Below are positions 1-7,130 of a stretch of 17,039 nucleotides of DNA, in pieces (position 1 is the first letter of the stretch; each line of letters starts with the position of its first letter). Source of the DNA: Rhodocyclaceae bacterium (GTDB lineage Bacteria > Pseudomonadota > Gammaproteobacteria > Burkholderiales > Rhodocyclaceae). The translations under genes were made by a program, and so were the position numbers. Where the stretch lies: positions 1 to 17,039 of the forward strand of contig JANYAW010000080.1 in assembly GCA_025361105.1 (NCBI GenBank). The letters run 5' to 3'. The notes under the pieces are model-generated. The model was given only the letters and a program-made list of their open reading frames with translations. It searched no databases and had not been told where the DNA came from.

Positions 1-539
1 GGCGAGAGCACTCCATTATTCAGTTGCACTTCTTGCCCTGCCCGCCATTTCGGCGCGCCACTTTGGTTGAGCGTTTGTGTGCTGCCGTCATCCATCCGCA
101 CCACCGTTTGATAACTCGTGGTGGCGTTGTGGGCTTTCGACGCATTATTACCCGCCACGCCACCGATAATTGCTCCGGCAATCCCTGCCGCCACACGACC
201 TTTGCCATCACCGATATTGCGGCCAATTGCCCCGCCAACTGCTGCGCCGCCTAAAGTGGCCAGTGCGCTGCCTTCGCCCTCTTGTTTGATTTCACGAATC
301 GACTCCACCACGCCGCAATTTCTGCATCCGTTTTGTGGCGCGTATTGCAAAGTGCTCGTGCTGTTGTTGCTGTTGCCAAACTGTGGCGAACCGTAGCTGC
401 CAGTCGATGCGCCACCGGTGCTCACCGATACCGGTGCGGTGCGTTGTGCGAACGCGCTGCCGCTGGTTGTGACGGCAACAATCAGCATCGCTGTCGCCAA
501 CGCGCCAAGCGCAGGGTGGCGATTTTTAGTGGTGGACAT
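1..539 (-). CDS. Glycine-zipper 2TM-domain envelope protein (SlyB / 17-kDa antigen-like), partial
   Basis: The reading frame is open from ATG at 539 to the left edge, giving 179 codons and no stop, so the C-terminus is missing. The start follows an SD-like AAGGGA about 6 bases upstream. Residues 1-31 form a signal peptide with a likely cut at AFA|QR; there is no lipobox Cys. A low-complexity Ser/Gly/Asn stretch (about 38-66) follows, then a C-x2-C pair (C72, C75) leading into GVVESIREI, then a glycine zipper (about 92-131) and a C-terminal module reading VVRMDDGS...W.AG..V...NG. This order is that of the Rick_17kDa_Anti / SlyB-like family of outer-membrane-associated proteins. It lies 31 bp downstream of a same-strand gene whose C-terminal half has the same architecture, so the two are probably tandem paralogues. 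The family is clear; the exact role (envelope integrity) is inferred. Confidence 0.85.
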   Translation of the reverse strand, partial: MSTTKNRHPALGALATAMLIVAVTTSGSAFAQRTAPVSVSTGGASTGSYGSPQFGNSNNSTSTLQYAPQNGCRNCGVVESIREIKQEGEGSALATLGGAAVGGAIGRNIGDGKGRVAAGIAGAIIGGVAGNNASKAHNATTSYQTVVRMDDGSTQTLNQSGAPKWRAGQEVQLNNGVLS

Positions 540-570
540 TCTTTTCCCTTTCAATGCGTATCGGTGCACT

Positions 571-1605
571 TTATCGTGGATACAGCTCGCCATTCACCAC
601 GCGCACACGGTCACCTAATTGCCAAGCCGGTGGCCGCACTTGGTTGATGAATACCACGCTACCATCTGTCATGCGCACCACAATCTGGAAGCTGCCGATA
701 TTATGCGGCGTGCGATTTTCTTCCTCGCGATTACCGATTGCACCACCTGCAATTGCGCCGGCAACCGTCGCCAACGCACGGCCATTGCCTTTGCCGACTT
801 GATTGCCGATTATGCCGCCAATCACGCCGCCAACCAATGCACCACCACCGCCCGTTTCACGCGCCTGAGCAGCAATTTCACGAATACCTTCAACGATACC
901 GCAATCCATGCATTGTCCTGGCGCGACATAGGTAATCGGCGGATTTTGTGTAGCGTAATCCGGTGGCATTCCAGCATCGTGTGGTGGTGTCGGCGCTCGC
1001 CGTGGTGCCTGTTGCGGCACCGCTTGTGGATAGGGCGGATAGGCAGGCGATGCTTGATAGCTTTGTTGGCCGTAATTTTGCTGTGGGTAGTTTTGCTGCG
1101 GCGTTACCTCATTCGAGTATTGCATCGGAGCAGCGGGAGTGCGTTGGTTGTAATGAGCTGGCACTGGAACGCGTTGGCCTTTGGCGTACATGCATTGGAC
1201 ATAGGCATTGTCGTAACGCTTTTGGTTACCATAGCCGCTGTGTCGCGATTGTTCTGCGCCATTCGCGCTGCCCACCAAAAGCCCAAGGCCAGCACCGGCA
1301 CCCGCGCCTTCATGCCCACCTATCGCTGCACCAGCCAGTGCGCCGATGAGCGTGCCGGCGACGGCACTGTTGACAGTGTTATCGGTGGCGGCTTGATTCG
1401 CTGCCAGGCCACCGATTTGCGCCATCGCAAAATTGCGGCAATCCGCATCGTCGTAACGGAACTGATCAAAGTTTTTTCCGTTCCCGGGCAAGGCCATCAC
1501 GCTAGGACCGCTAGGTGGTGCTACGGCGCAGCCGACCAGCAGCACGCTACTGAAGAGCAGTAAGGTTTTTAGCTTGGTTAAGCTAAATTGTTTGACTATT
1601 TTCAT
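571..1605 (-). CDS. Lipoprotein with two glycine-zipper modules (YMGG-type plus SlyB-like)
   Basis: A 344-residue lipoprotein. I chose ATG at 1605, with GAG 8 bases upstream, because it places a signal peptide with lipobox LLVGC (C26) at the N-terminus; the in-frame extension to 1671 would bury it and overlap the upstream gene. The first module (about 40-130) has DDADCRNFA, a glycine zipper and a closing YDNAYVQCMYAKGQ, typical of the YMGG glycine-zipper lipoproteins. A linker rich in Gln, Pro and Tyr (about 140-210) follows. The second module has C-x2-C with GIVEGIREI, a second glycine zipper and the ending VVRMTDGS...W.LGDRV...NG, matching the next gene downstream. The two modules are normally expected as separate proteins, so this reads as a fusion. 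It is probably co-transcribed with the flanking genes (20 bp and 31 bp gaps) and probably sits in the outer membrane. Confidence 0.85.
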   Translation of the reverse strand: MKIVKQFSLTKLKTLLLFSSVLLVGCAVAPPSGPSVMALPGNGKNFDQFRYDDADCRNFAMAQIGGLAANQAATDNTVNSAVAGTLIGALAGAAIGGHEGAGAGAGLGLLVGSANGAEQSRHSGYGNQKRYDNAYVQCMYAKGQRVPVPAHYNQRTPAAPMQYSNEVTPQQNYPQQNYGQQSYQASPAYPPYPQAVPQQAPRRAPTPPHDAGMPPDYATQNPPITYVAPGQCMDCGIVEGIREIAAQARETGGGGALVGGVIGGIIGNQVGKGNGRALATVAGAIAGGAIGNREEENRTPHNIGSFQIVVRMTDGSVVFINQVRPPAWQLGDRVRVVNGELYPR

Positions 1606-1625
1606 AATGTTCTCGGGCCGTAAAT

Positions 1626-2069
1626 TTATTGTGGCGGTGGAGGTGGCGGCTGTGGAGCGACTCTTTGCCAACCACTAGGGCACGCTTTGACATACGGCCA
1701 ATAGGCATGTGCGGCTTCGCAGAAATACCAATAGTTGTTGTTGGTCGGCGCAGCTTGCGGCATCGGTGCGGCTTGCGAATAAACCTGCGGTTGTTCAACG
1801 TACACCTGCGGCACGGATTGTTCGATGATGATAGGCCTGTCGTCCCAACGGCGCGAATAGAAAAACGGATCGTAGAAATACGGCGAATAGCCCCACGGTC
1901 CGAAGTACGGCCCGAACGATAATGAAACTCTTGGCCCGCCGTGATGATGGCCATTAATGTGTCCTTGCGCCAATGCGGGATTCGCCCACGCGAGACTCAG
2001 GGTGAATACCGCCATGACACCGACGACGGTCGCCAAAAATCGAGATTGGGGTAATTTCGAAGTATTCAT
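1626..2069 (-). CDS. Secreted His/Tyr/Pro-rich hypothetical protein
   Basis: 147 residues from ATG at 2069, which has a good SD (AAGGTGAG). An upstream in-frame extension to 2147 is rejected because the SD lies within it. Residues 1-34 form a signal peptide (hydrophobic VVGVMAVFTLSLAWA, likely cut after ALA). The mature part starts with GHINGHHHGG, has an aromatic YFGPWGYSPYFYDPFFY-type segment, repeated Val/Gln/Pro elements, and a conserved-looking module WYFCEAAHAYWPYVKACPSGW carrying two Cys, then a polyproline tail. I know the WYFC...YYPYV..CP.GW module from small exported proteins of betaproteobacteria, but no function is established. It is the first gene of a three-gene minus-strand run. 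A metal-binding or surface role is only a guess from the His cluster. Confidence 0.8.
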   Translation of the reverse strand: MNTSKLPQSRFLATVVGVMAVFTLSLAWANPALAQGHINGHHHGGPRVSLSFGPYFGPWGYSPYFYDPFFYSRRWDDRPIIIEQSVPQVYVEQPQVYSQAAPMPQAAPTNNNYWYFCEAAHAYWPYVKACPSGWQRVAPQPPPPPPQ

Positions 2070-2079
2070 TTTGCTCACC

Positions 2080-2100
2080 TTATTTGTCGCTTTATTTGTC
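2080..2100. repeat. Tandem 9-bp direct repeat in the leader of the secreted-protein operon
   Basis: TTATTTGTC occurs twice, at 2080-2088 and 2092-2100, with a 12-base period, directly upstream of the SD of the gene starting at 2069. On the transcribed strand it reads GACAAATAA twice. It could bind a regulator or be a chance duplication. I see no convincing -35/-10 pair in the 200-base gap up to 2270. Confidence 0.45.
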
Positions 2101-2270
2101 ACTTGGGTCGCAGCGCATCGCCAGATTGAGATTCGCCAAATATCCAATCAATCGCGCGAGTCCTCACCGTCTATTCAACGCCAAAGCTGTAAGCGGGTTT
2201 ACGCCGTATGGTGCAGGATTTGTAAGCAAATGTTGGTCACCGCAAAGCCTTGCTTGCAGTGGTCGTTGTC

Positions 2271-3035
2271 TTAACGGCGCGGGCGAAACTGACGGGGGTT
2301 TTGGTAGTACTCGGCGCGCTCGTTTTCCACCGTCGCGCCGGGGATGCCGAGCAGTGGCAAAGGCTGCACTATTTCAGTTTGCCAGTTGGTGCTGGTGACA
2401 CGCCGTGCTAAAGCCGCGTCGACTTGCGCGACCTCGCCAGCATCAATCGCCGCAAGCCAAGATGGTTCGGCTGGCAAAAAAATAGCTTTGCCGCAAAGCC
2501 CGACAAACGGCGCACGCAATGCATCCAGACTGCCGTGACCGAACACGATGAAGCGCGTGGTCGCCAACAAATCAGCGCGCCGTGCAACGAAAACGTCCGC
2601 CCATTGATGCAGACACAACGCTCGCCAAAGTGAGGGCGAAGTACCAACCATGACGACACCACATTCATCCAATTGCGTTAGCGTATCGCGTGCTTTGCCA
2701 CGTTGGTTTTTCTCACCCGAATGCGCTGTCTTCGCCGCCAGATGACTGGCATTGAATGCCGCCTTGCTAAAAGGGAAATTGAGCCAGACCAGTGCGTTGA
2801 ATGCATCATGCCAATTGTCCGGTCGGGTAGCGACGATGCCAGTGTGGAAAGCACGATACTCGTAGTCGGCATCGTACGCATCGTCGTTGGGCAAGGCAAA
2901 TTTGAGTGGAAAACCGCCGCCGGTTTTAATCTCGCATGCGGCTGCCTGAGCATTCAGATAATTCAAATCCGGCAGCGTCAGTCGCCCGCTTGAATATCGC
3001 AAATAAAAGTGTTGCAACGGGTTTGCAGCGGACAC
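2271..3035 (-). CDS. DUF3025 family protein
   Basis: Recognised by DYEYRAFHTG (about 57-66), the NWHDAFNALVWLNFP stretch (about 74-88) and the C-terminal LPLLGIPG...YY.N...FRPRR, all typical of DUF3025 proteins, whose function is unknown. The start is uncertain. The longest frame opens with TTG at 3119 and would overlap pyrC by 65 bases; the next usable start is GTG at 3035, 20 bases after the pyrC stop, giving 254 residues. Neither has a clear SD. It is probably the last gene of rsmI-pyrC-DUF3025. An oddity: residues about 211-219 (RRVTSTNWQ) are encoded by a copy of the dispersed repeat at 2381-2406, read on the opposite strand, just before the conserved C-terminal motif. Confidence 0.8.
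   Translation of the reverse strand: MSAANPLQHFYLRYSSGRLTLPDLNYLNAQAAACEIKTGGGFPLKFALPNDDAYDADYEYRAFHTGIVATRPDNWHDAFNALVWLNFPFSKAAFNASHLAAKTAHSGEKNQRGKARDTLTQLDECGVVMVGTSPSLWRALCLHQWADVFVARRADLLATTRFIVFGHGSLDALRAPFVGLCGKAIFLPAEPSWLAAIDAGEVAQVDAALARRVTSTNWQTEIVQPLPLLGIPGATVENERAEYYQNPRQFRPRR
2381..2406 (+). repeat. Dispersed repeat, copy 1 (inside DUF3025 gene)
   Basis: GCCAGTTGGTGCTGG followed by TGACACGCCGT; identical over 25 of 26 positions to copy 3 at 7131. It lies antisense inside the DUF3025 coding region, in frame without interrupting it. Confidence 0.8.
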
Positions 3036-3054
3036 GTTTACGTAAGCGGTTTCG

Positions 3055-4104
3055 TCAGTCTTGCAAGCGCCACAAAATCGATTCGCCAGCCATGAACGGC
3101 ACCAAGGGATCGTTGGCAAGGTACGGTAACGCTGCCGGTATTTGCCAGCTTTCGCGCACTAATGTTATCTGAGTTGTGTTGCGCGGCAGATCATAAAAAT
3201 CCGCACCATAAAAACTCGCAAAGCCTTCCAGCCTATCCAGCGCACCGACTGCATCAAAAGCTTGCGCATACAGCTCAATGCACGCGTTTGCGGTGTAGCA
3301 GCCAGCGCAGCCGCAGGCTGCTTCTTTGGTGCTTTTGGCGTGCGGTGCCGAGTCTGTGCCGAGAAAAAATTTCGGGTTGCCGGATGTCGCTGCGGCAAGC
3401 AAAGCTTGGCGATGCGTCTCGCGCTTGAGCACCGGCAAACAGTAGTTGTGTGGTCTAAGCCCGCCAGCAAATAACGCGTTGCGGTTGAGCAGCAAATGAT
3501 GCGCGGTTAGCGTGCCTGCGACGTGATTGTCTTGCGCCATCACGAAATCAACTCCTTGCCTGGTGGTGATGTGCTCGAGCACCAGTTTCAGCGCCGGAAA
3601 ATCGCGCCGCAAGGGCGACAAAACGGTATCAATGAACACTGCTTCACGATCAAAAATATCTACCGCTGTGTCGGTCACTTCGCCGTGCACCAGTAACGGC
3701 AGGCCAAGTTTTTCCATCCGCGCCAATGTTGCCGTGCAGTTTTTCAAATCGCTCACACCTGCCGCAGAATTGGTCGTCGCGCCTGCCGGATAATATTTCA
3801 CCGCATGGACAAATTCGCTGGCTACCGCAGCGTCGATTTCGTTCGACTCAGTAGTCTCGGTGAGATACAGCGTCATCAGCGGATTGAACTCCGCGCCAGC
3901 TGGCAATGCTGCAAGTATGCGTTGGCGATAGGCATCGGCCAGCGCAACCGTAGTGACAGGCGGCTTCAAATTGGGCATCACAATCGCACGCGCAAAGCGC
4001 TTTGCGGTATCGGCCAAAACTGCGGCCAATGCGGGGCCGTCACGCAAATGCAAGTGCCAGTCGTCAGGTCGAACCAACTCCAAATGTGCGGGTGTATTTT
4101 GCAT
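3055..4104 (-). CDS. pyrC: Dihydroorotase PyrC
   Basis: 349 residues from ATG at 4104, nearly the same length as E. coli PyrC; a longer frame to 4188 would only add junk overlapping rsmI. It catalyses the reversible cyclisation of N-carbamoyl-L-aspartate to dihydroorotate in pyrimidine synthesis, in the cytoplasm. All zinc-site residues of the family are visible: H17 and H19 in DWHLHLRDG, the carbamylated lysine K103 in VKYYPAGATTNS, H139 in VHGEVTD, H177 in LEHITT, and the catalytic D250 in GTDSAPH. Substrate-binding R21 and N45 are present. It starts only 8 bases after the rsmI stop, so the two are co-transcribed. Confidence 0.97.
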   Translation of the reverse strand: MQNTPAHLELVRPDDWHLHLRDGPALAAVLADTAKRFARAIVMPNLKPPVTTVALADAYRQRILAALPAGAEFNPLMTLYLTETTESNEIDAAVASEFVHAVKYYPAGATTNSAAGVSDLKNCTATLARMEKLGLPLLVHGEVTDTAVDIFDREAVFIDTVLSPLRRDFPALKLVLEHITTRQGVDFVMAQDNHVAGTLTAHHLLLNRNALFAGGLRPHNYCLPVLKRETHRQALLAAATSGNPKFFLGTDSAPHAKSTKEAACGCAGCYTANACIELYAQAFDAVGALDRLEGFASFYGADFYDLPRNTTQITLVRESWQIPAALPYLANDPLVPFMAGESILWRLQD

Positions 4105-4112
4105 GCTGCAAA

Positions 4113-4958
4113 TTATAAAGCTTGCTCTTTTAGCGCCAGCGCACGCTGATAGAGGGCGTTCTTGGGCGCTCCGGTAATGTCTGCGCAAAGTTTTGCCGCT
4201 TGTTTGGTCGGCAACTCGGCGAGCAATATCGACAGCACCTGCTCGGTGTGCGCGTCAAGTTCGTCGGCGTTTTTCGACGGCGCGCCACTAACCAGCAACA
4301 CGAATTCACCACGTTGCCGATTTGTATCCGCCGTCAACCACGCCACAGCTTGGGGCAATGACAGTCGTTCGATTTGCTCGAATAATTTGGTGAGTTCGCG
4401 GGCAATTACGATTTCGCGCGTTGGTTCCAACACCGCTGCCAAATCTGCCACGGTTTCGAGCACGCGGTGCGGCGCTTCGTAAATCACTAGCGCTGCGGTC
4501 ACAGTGGAAATCTCTTTGATAGCCGCGCGCCGCGCGCTACTTTTTGCGGGCAAAAATCCGACGAACAAAAATCGCTCCTCGCTCATGCCGGCTGCAGACA
4601 GCGCTGCAATCGCTGCAATCGCGCCGGGCAGCGGAATCACCGAATATCCTGCCGCGCGCACCGCAGCCACGGCACGTGCGCCTGGGTCAGAAACGCCCGG
4701 CGTGCCCGCGTCAGAAACCAGCGCGACCGCTTTGCCATCGCCGAGTAATCGAATCAGTTTCTCGGCGGCGGAATTTTCATTGTGTTGATGCAGCGCCAAA
4801 GTCGGTACCCGGATTCCATGATGATCGAGCAGATGGCGCGCATGACGGGTGTCCTCGCAGGCCACCACATCAACGCCACGCAAAACCTCCAGCGCACGCA
4901 AGCTAATATCGGCCAAATTTCCGATGGGCGTTGCCACCACATACAATGCACTTTTCAT
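4113..4958 (-). CDS. rsmI: 16S rRNA (cytidine(1402)-2'-O)-methyltransferase RsmI
   Basis: 281 residues from ATG at 4958 (E. coli RsmI is 286). It belongs to the tetrapyrrole methylase fold and uses SAM to 2'-O-methylate C1402 in the decoding centre of 16S rRNA. Signatures are VATPIGNLADIS (8-19), EDTRHA (35-40), VSDAGTPGVSDPG (81-93), a PLPGAIAAIAAL stretch and the GFLPAK motif. The frame continues to 5075, but that extension lacks family similarity and runs into the divergent yraN gene, so ATG 4958 is preferred. It is transcribed away from yraN with only 20 bases between the starts; in E. coli the two genes point the same way with lpoA between them. Confidence 0.96.
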   Translation of the reverse strand: MKSALYVVATPIGNLADISLRALEVLRGVDVVACEDTRHARHLLDHHGIRVPTLALHQHNENSAAEKLIRLLGDGKAVALVSDAGTPGVSDPGARAVAAVRAAGYSVIPLPGAIAAIAALSAAGMSEERFLFVGFLPAKSSARRAAIKEISTVTAALVIYEAPHRVLETVADLAAVLEPTREIVIARELTKLFEQIERLSLPQAVAWLTADTNRQRGEFVLLVSGAPSKNADELDAHTEQVLSILLAELPTKQAAKLCADITGAPKNALYQRALALKEQAL

Positions 4959-4978
4959 GCGGACATTCTTGCAGTGCA

Positions 4979-5419
4979 ATGGAAACGAAGCAAGCAAACT
5001 TGAAAGCCACAGTAGTCGCCACTTCGCCAGTTGGTGCTGGCAACACGCCGTTGCGTGCGTCCAAGTCCAACTCACATCTGCTGCGCGGCGCAGCCGCCGA
5101 ACTCCTTGCGGAAAAATTTCTAGCCAAGCGCGGACTGCGCATCATCGCTCGCAACTTTCGTGTCAAAGGTGGCGAAATCGATTTGATTTGCGCGGATGGC
5201 AACACTACTGTTTTTGTCGAAGTACGCTTGCGCGAAGGCGGTGGCTTTGGTGGCGCAGCGGCGAGCATCACTTCACACAAGCAACGTCGCCTTATTCTCG
5301 CGGCGCGGCATTGGTTGCTCAGAAATGGTGAGTGTCCTTGTCGCTTCGATTGCGTATTGCTTGATGGATTAGATACCGCAAAAATCGAATGGCTACGTGG
5401 CGCGTTTTCGGCTGACTGA
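4979..5419 (+). CDS. yraN: YraN family (UPF0102) nuclease-like protein
   Basis: 146 residues from ATG at 4979. The family core begins near residue 34 (LLRGAAAELLAEKFLAKRGL) and carries a PD-(D/E)xK nuclease-like pattern: E41, GGEIDLI with D68, and FVEVR with E81 (the usual final Lys is Arg83, as often in this family). The activity of YraN is not established. The N-terminal 30 residues are longer than usual, and residues 16-25 (SPVGAGNTPL) are encoded by a copy of the dispersed repeat at 5026-5051. Translation may therefore really begin downstream, for example at TTG 5051; no start has a clear SD. The next gene begins one base after the stop. Confidence 0.9.
   Translation: METKQANLKATVVATSPVGAGNTPLRASKSNSHLLRGAAAELLAEKFLAKRGLRIIARNFRVKGGEIDLICADGNTTVFVEVRLREGGGFGGAAASITSHKQRRLILAARHWLLRNGECPCRFDCVLLDGLDTAKIEWLRGAFSAD
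5026..5051 (+). repeat. Dispersed repeat, copy 2 (5' end of yraN)
   Basis: GCCAGTTGGTGCTGG followed by CAACACGCCGT. It is preceded by GTAGTCGCCACTTC, which resembles the GTAGTCGCTATTT before copy 3, so the repeat unit may extend about 14 bases further upstream. Confidence 0.8.
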
Positions 5420-5420
5420 G

Positions 5421-5801
5421 ATGCGCTGGTCTTTCGAATTATTTGCCGCACTGATACTTGCCGCTGCGCCACACATTTCACTGGCGCAAGGCGAAATCCG
5501 GCTCTTGGTGCAAAGCTCTCCACTGGCAGGTTTTCGCTACTACGCTGCCGAAGCACGTTGGCAAGAGATGAAAGAGGGACAAGCGCTGATGCTGATCCGC
5601 GAGCCGGAAAACGTGCACGACAAGAACGCGATTCGCGTCGAATGGCGTGGTGAAAAACTCGGCTATTTGCCGCGTCGAGAAAACAAAACCGTGGCCGCCG
5701 CGATGGATGCGGGCGACAAAATAGACGCGAAAATCGCCAAATTGCGCGAACACCCCGACCCGTGGCAGCGCGTACTAATCGACGTATTTGTGGCGCTCTA
5801 G
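5421..5801 (+). CDS. Exported HIRAN-domain protein
   Basis: 126 residues from ATG at 5421, one base after the yraN stop; an earlier in-frame start at 5397 would overlap yraN. Residues 1-22 look like a signal peptide (hydrophobic FELFAALILAAAP, likely cut SLA|QG). The rest is one HIRAN domain: SPLAGFRYY (33-41), REPENVHDKNAIRVEW (60-75), and G.KLGYLPR.EN (76-87). HIRAN domains of HLTF/Rad5 helicases bind 3' DNA ends, and stand-alone bacterial forms are known, but their role is unclear. An exported form would not meet chromosomal DNA, so the ligand is an open question. It sits between yraN and the SIS gene, probably in one operon. Confidence 0.85.
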   Translation: MRWSFELFAALILAAAPHISLAQGEIRLLVQSSPLAGFRYYAAEARWQEMKEGQALMLIREPENVHDKNAIRVEWRGEKLGYLPRRENKTVAAAMDAGDKIDAKIAKLREHPDPWQRVLIDVFVAL

Positions 5802-5868
5802 TCGAGCTAATCCGGCAAAGGCGCAAATCACACTGCGGTATCCTGTATGCAACATCGGAGGTCTTCTC

Positions 5869-6462
5869 ATGTCCTTGGCACAACGCATCAACATGCAGTT
5901 CAACGGCAGTATCGAAACCAAACGCGCGGCACTCACACAAATGGCCGCACCTATCGAATCCGCGATTCACGCGATGGTTGCCTGCCTGCGCGCCGAGGGG
6001 AAAATAATGGCCTGCGGCAACGGTGGCTCGGCGGGCGATTCACAACATTTCGCCGCTGAATTACTCAATCGCTTCGAGCGCGAGCGCGAACCGCTCGCGG
6101 CGATTGCACTGACCACCGACACCTCGACATTGACCTCGATTGCCAATGATTACAGCTACGAAGAAGTGTTCTCCAAACAAGTCAAAGCGCTCGCGCGGCG
6201 TGGCGATATTTTGCTGGCGATATCAACTTCGGGAAATTCACCCAACGTGATGGCAGCCATCCGCGTCGCCCATGCCAAAGGCGTTCGCGTCGTCGCGCTG
6301 ACCGGCAAAGGTGGCGGCAAGATGCTGGCGCAACTTACCGCTGACGACATTCACCTGTGCGTGCCTAGCGACAGTACGGCACGTATTCAAGAAGTTCACT
6401 TATTAACTTTGCACTGCCTCTGCGACGGAATCGACGCAGTGATGCTAGGAGAAACCGTATGA
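5869..6462 (+). CDS. diaA: SIS-domain phosphoheptose isomerase / DnaA initiator-associating protein (GmhA/DiaA family)
   Basis: 197 residues from ATG at 5869, preceded by a good SD (GGAGG, 7-base spacing). The SIS fold is shown by CGNGGSAGDSQHFAAEL (49-65), LLAISTSGNSPNV, VVALTGKGGG and TARIQEVHLLTLH (170-182). Overall wording (LLNRFERER, LAAIALTTD, CDGID at the end) and the yraN/dolP neighbours fit DiaA, which binds DnaA and times replication initiation. However, the GmhA catalytic set (H60, E64, Q174, H182) is also present, so it may be the sedoheptulose 7-phosphate isomerase of ADP-heptose synthesis; rfaE2 of that pathway lies at 12979. Sequence alone does not settle which, and both are possible. 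The stop overlaps the start of the next gene (ATGA). Confidence 0.88.
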   Translation: MSLAQRINMQFNGSIETKRAALTQMAAPIESAIHAMVACLRAEGKIMACGNGGSAGDSQHFAAELLNRFEREREPLAAIALTTDTSTLTSIANDYSYEEVFSKQVKALARRGDILLAISTSGNSPNVMAAIRVAHAKGVRVVALTGKGGGKMLAQLTADDIHLCVPSDSTARIQEVHLLTLHCLCDGIDAVMLGETV

Positions 6463-7121
6463 GTACAAAAATAACAAATTACTTGAAACGCACGTCGCGG
6501 GCGTACATGACGGCTTTGCTGGCGATACCCTTACTTGCCGGATGCTTTGGTGTCGTCGCGGTAGGTGCAGGCGCAGGCGCACTGATGATCGTTGATCGTC
6601 GTCCGGCTGAGACGCAATTGACCGATGAAAGCATCGAGCTGCGTACCGAGAGTCGTATCAACGAAAAATTTTCATTCAAAACTCATATCAACGTCACCAG
6701 CTTCAACCGCATGGTCTTGCTTACCGGAGAAATGCCGACCGAAGCCGCAAAAGCCGAGGCAGAAAAAATCGCCCGCGACGTGCCGAACGTGAAATCCATC
6801 AGCAACGAGTTGGCCGTTGCAGGCAGCTCAGGCCTTGGTGGGCGCAGCAATGATTCCTATATCACCTCAAAAGTAAAAGCCCGCTTCATCGATGCCAACA
6901 AATTCGCTGCCGCCCACGTCAAAGTAGTGACCGAAGCCGGCGTAGTGTTCTTGCTCGGCATTGTCAATCAATACGAAGCCGATGCCGCAGTAGAGATTGC
7001 ACGCACCACCGCCGGCGTGCAAAAAGTCGTCCGCGTGTTTGAAGTAGTGTCGCAAGAGCAAACGCAAGCTTTGGATGCCGCGTTGCGCGGGAAACCGGCG
7101 GCTAGTGCGACGAAGCCGTAG
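6459..7121 (+). CDS. dolP: Dual-BON-domain outer-membrane lipoprotein (DolP/YraP family)
   Basis: 220 residues from ATG at 6459, overlapping the SIS gene stop by four bases and with an AGGAGA SD. Signal peptide with lipobox LLAGC (C29) followed by a Gly/Ala-rich stretch, then BON1 (about 57-120, INVTSFNRMVLLTGEMP) and BON2 (about 131-197, KVVTEAGVVFLLGIV). DolP in E. coli is an outer-membrane lipoprotein that concentrates at division sites, binds anionic lipid and supports envelope integrity. Synteny after yraN and diaA matches. It is longer than E. coli DolP because of a longer N-terminus and a C-terminal Ala/Lys-rich tail (about 200-220). Confidence 0.92.
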   Translation: MSTKITNYLKRTSRAYMTALLAIPLLAGCFGVVAVGAGAGALMIVDRRPAETQLTDESIELRTESRINEKFSFKTHINVTSFNRMVLLTGEMPTEAAKAEAEKIARDVPNVKSISNELAVAGSSGLGGRSNDSYITSKVKARFIDANKFAAAHVKVVTEAGVVFLLGIVNQYEADAAVEIARTTAGVQKVVRVFEVVSQEQTQALDAALRGKPAASATKP

Positions 7122-7130
7122 TCGCTATTT

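Noticed and set aside
619..1563. Long 314-codon open frame on the plus strand
   Set aside because: It is exactly antisense to the double glycine-zipper lipoprotein gene, whose motifs are unmistakable; the frame is rich in Arg, His, Cys and Trp as expected of a shadow.
3036..3119. Extension of the DUF3025 gene to TTG 3119
   Set aside because: It would overlap the pyrC end by 65 bases, start with a rare codon and has no SD; GTG 3035 is preferred, though not proven.
4903..5970. 355-codon minus-strand frame
   Set aside because: It is antisense to yraN, the HIRAN gene and the start of the SIS gene, all with clear motifs; its own sequence is Arg/Ser/Pro-rich with no recognisable domain.
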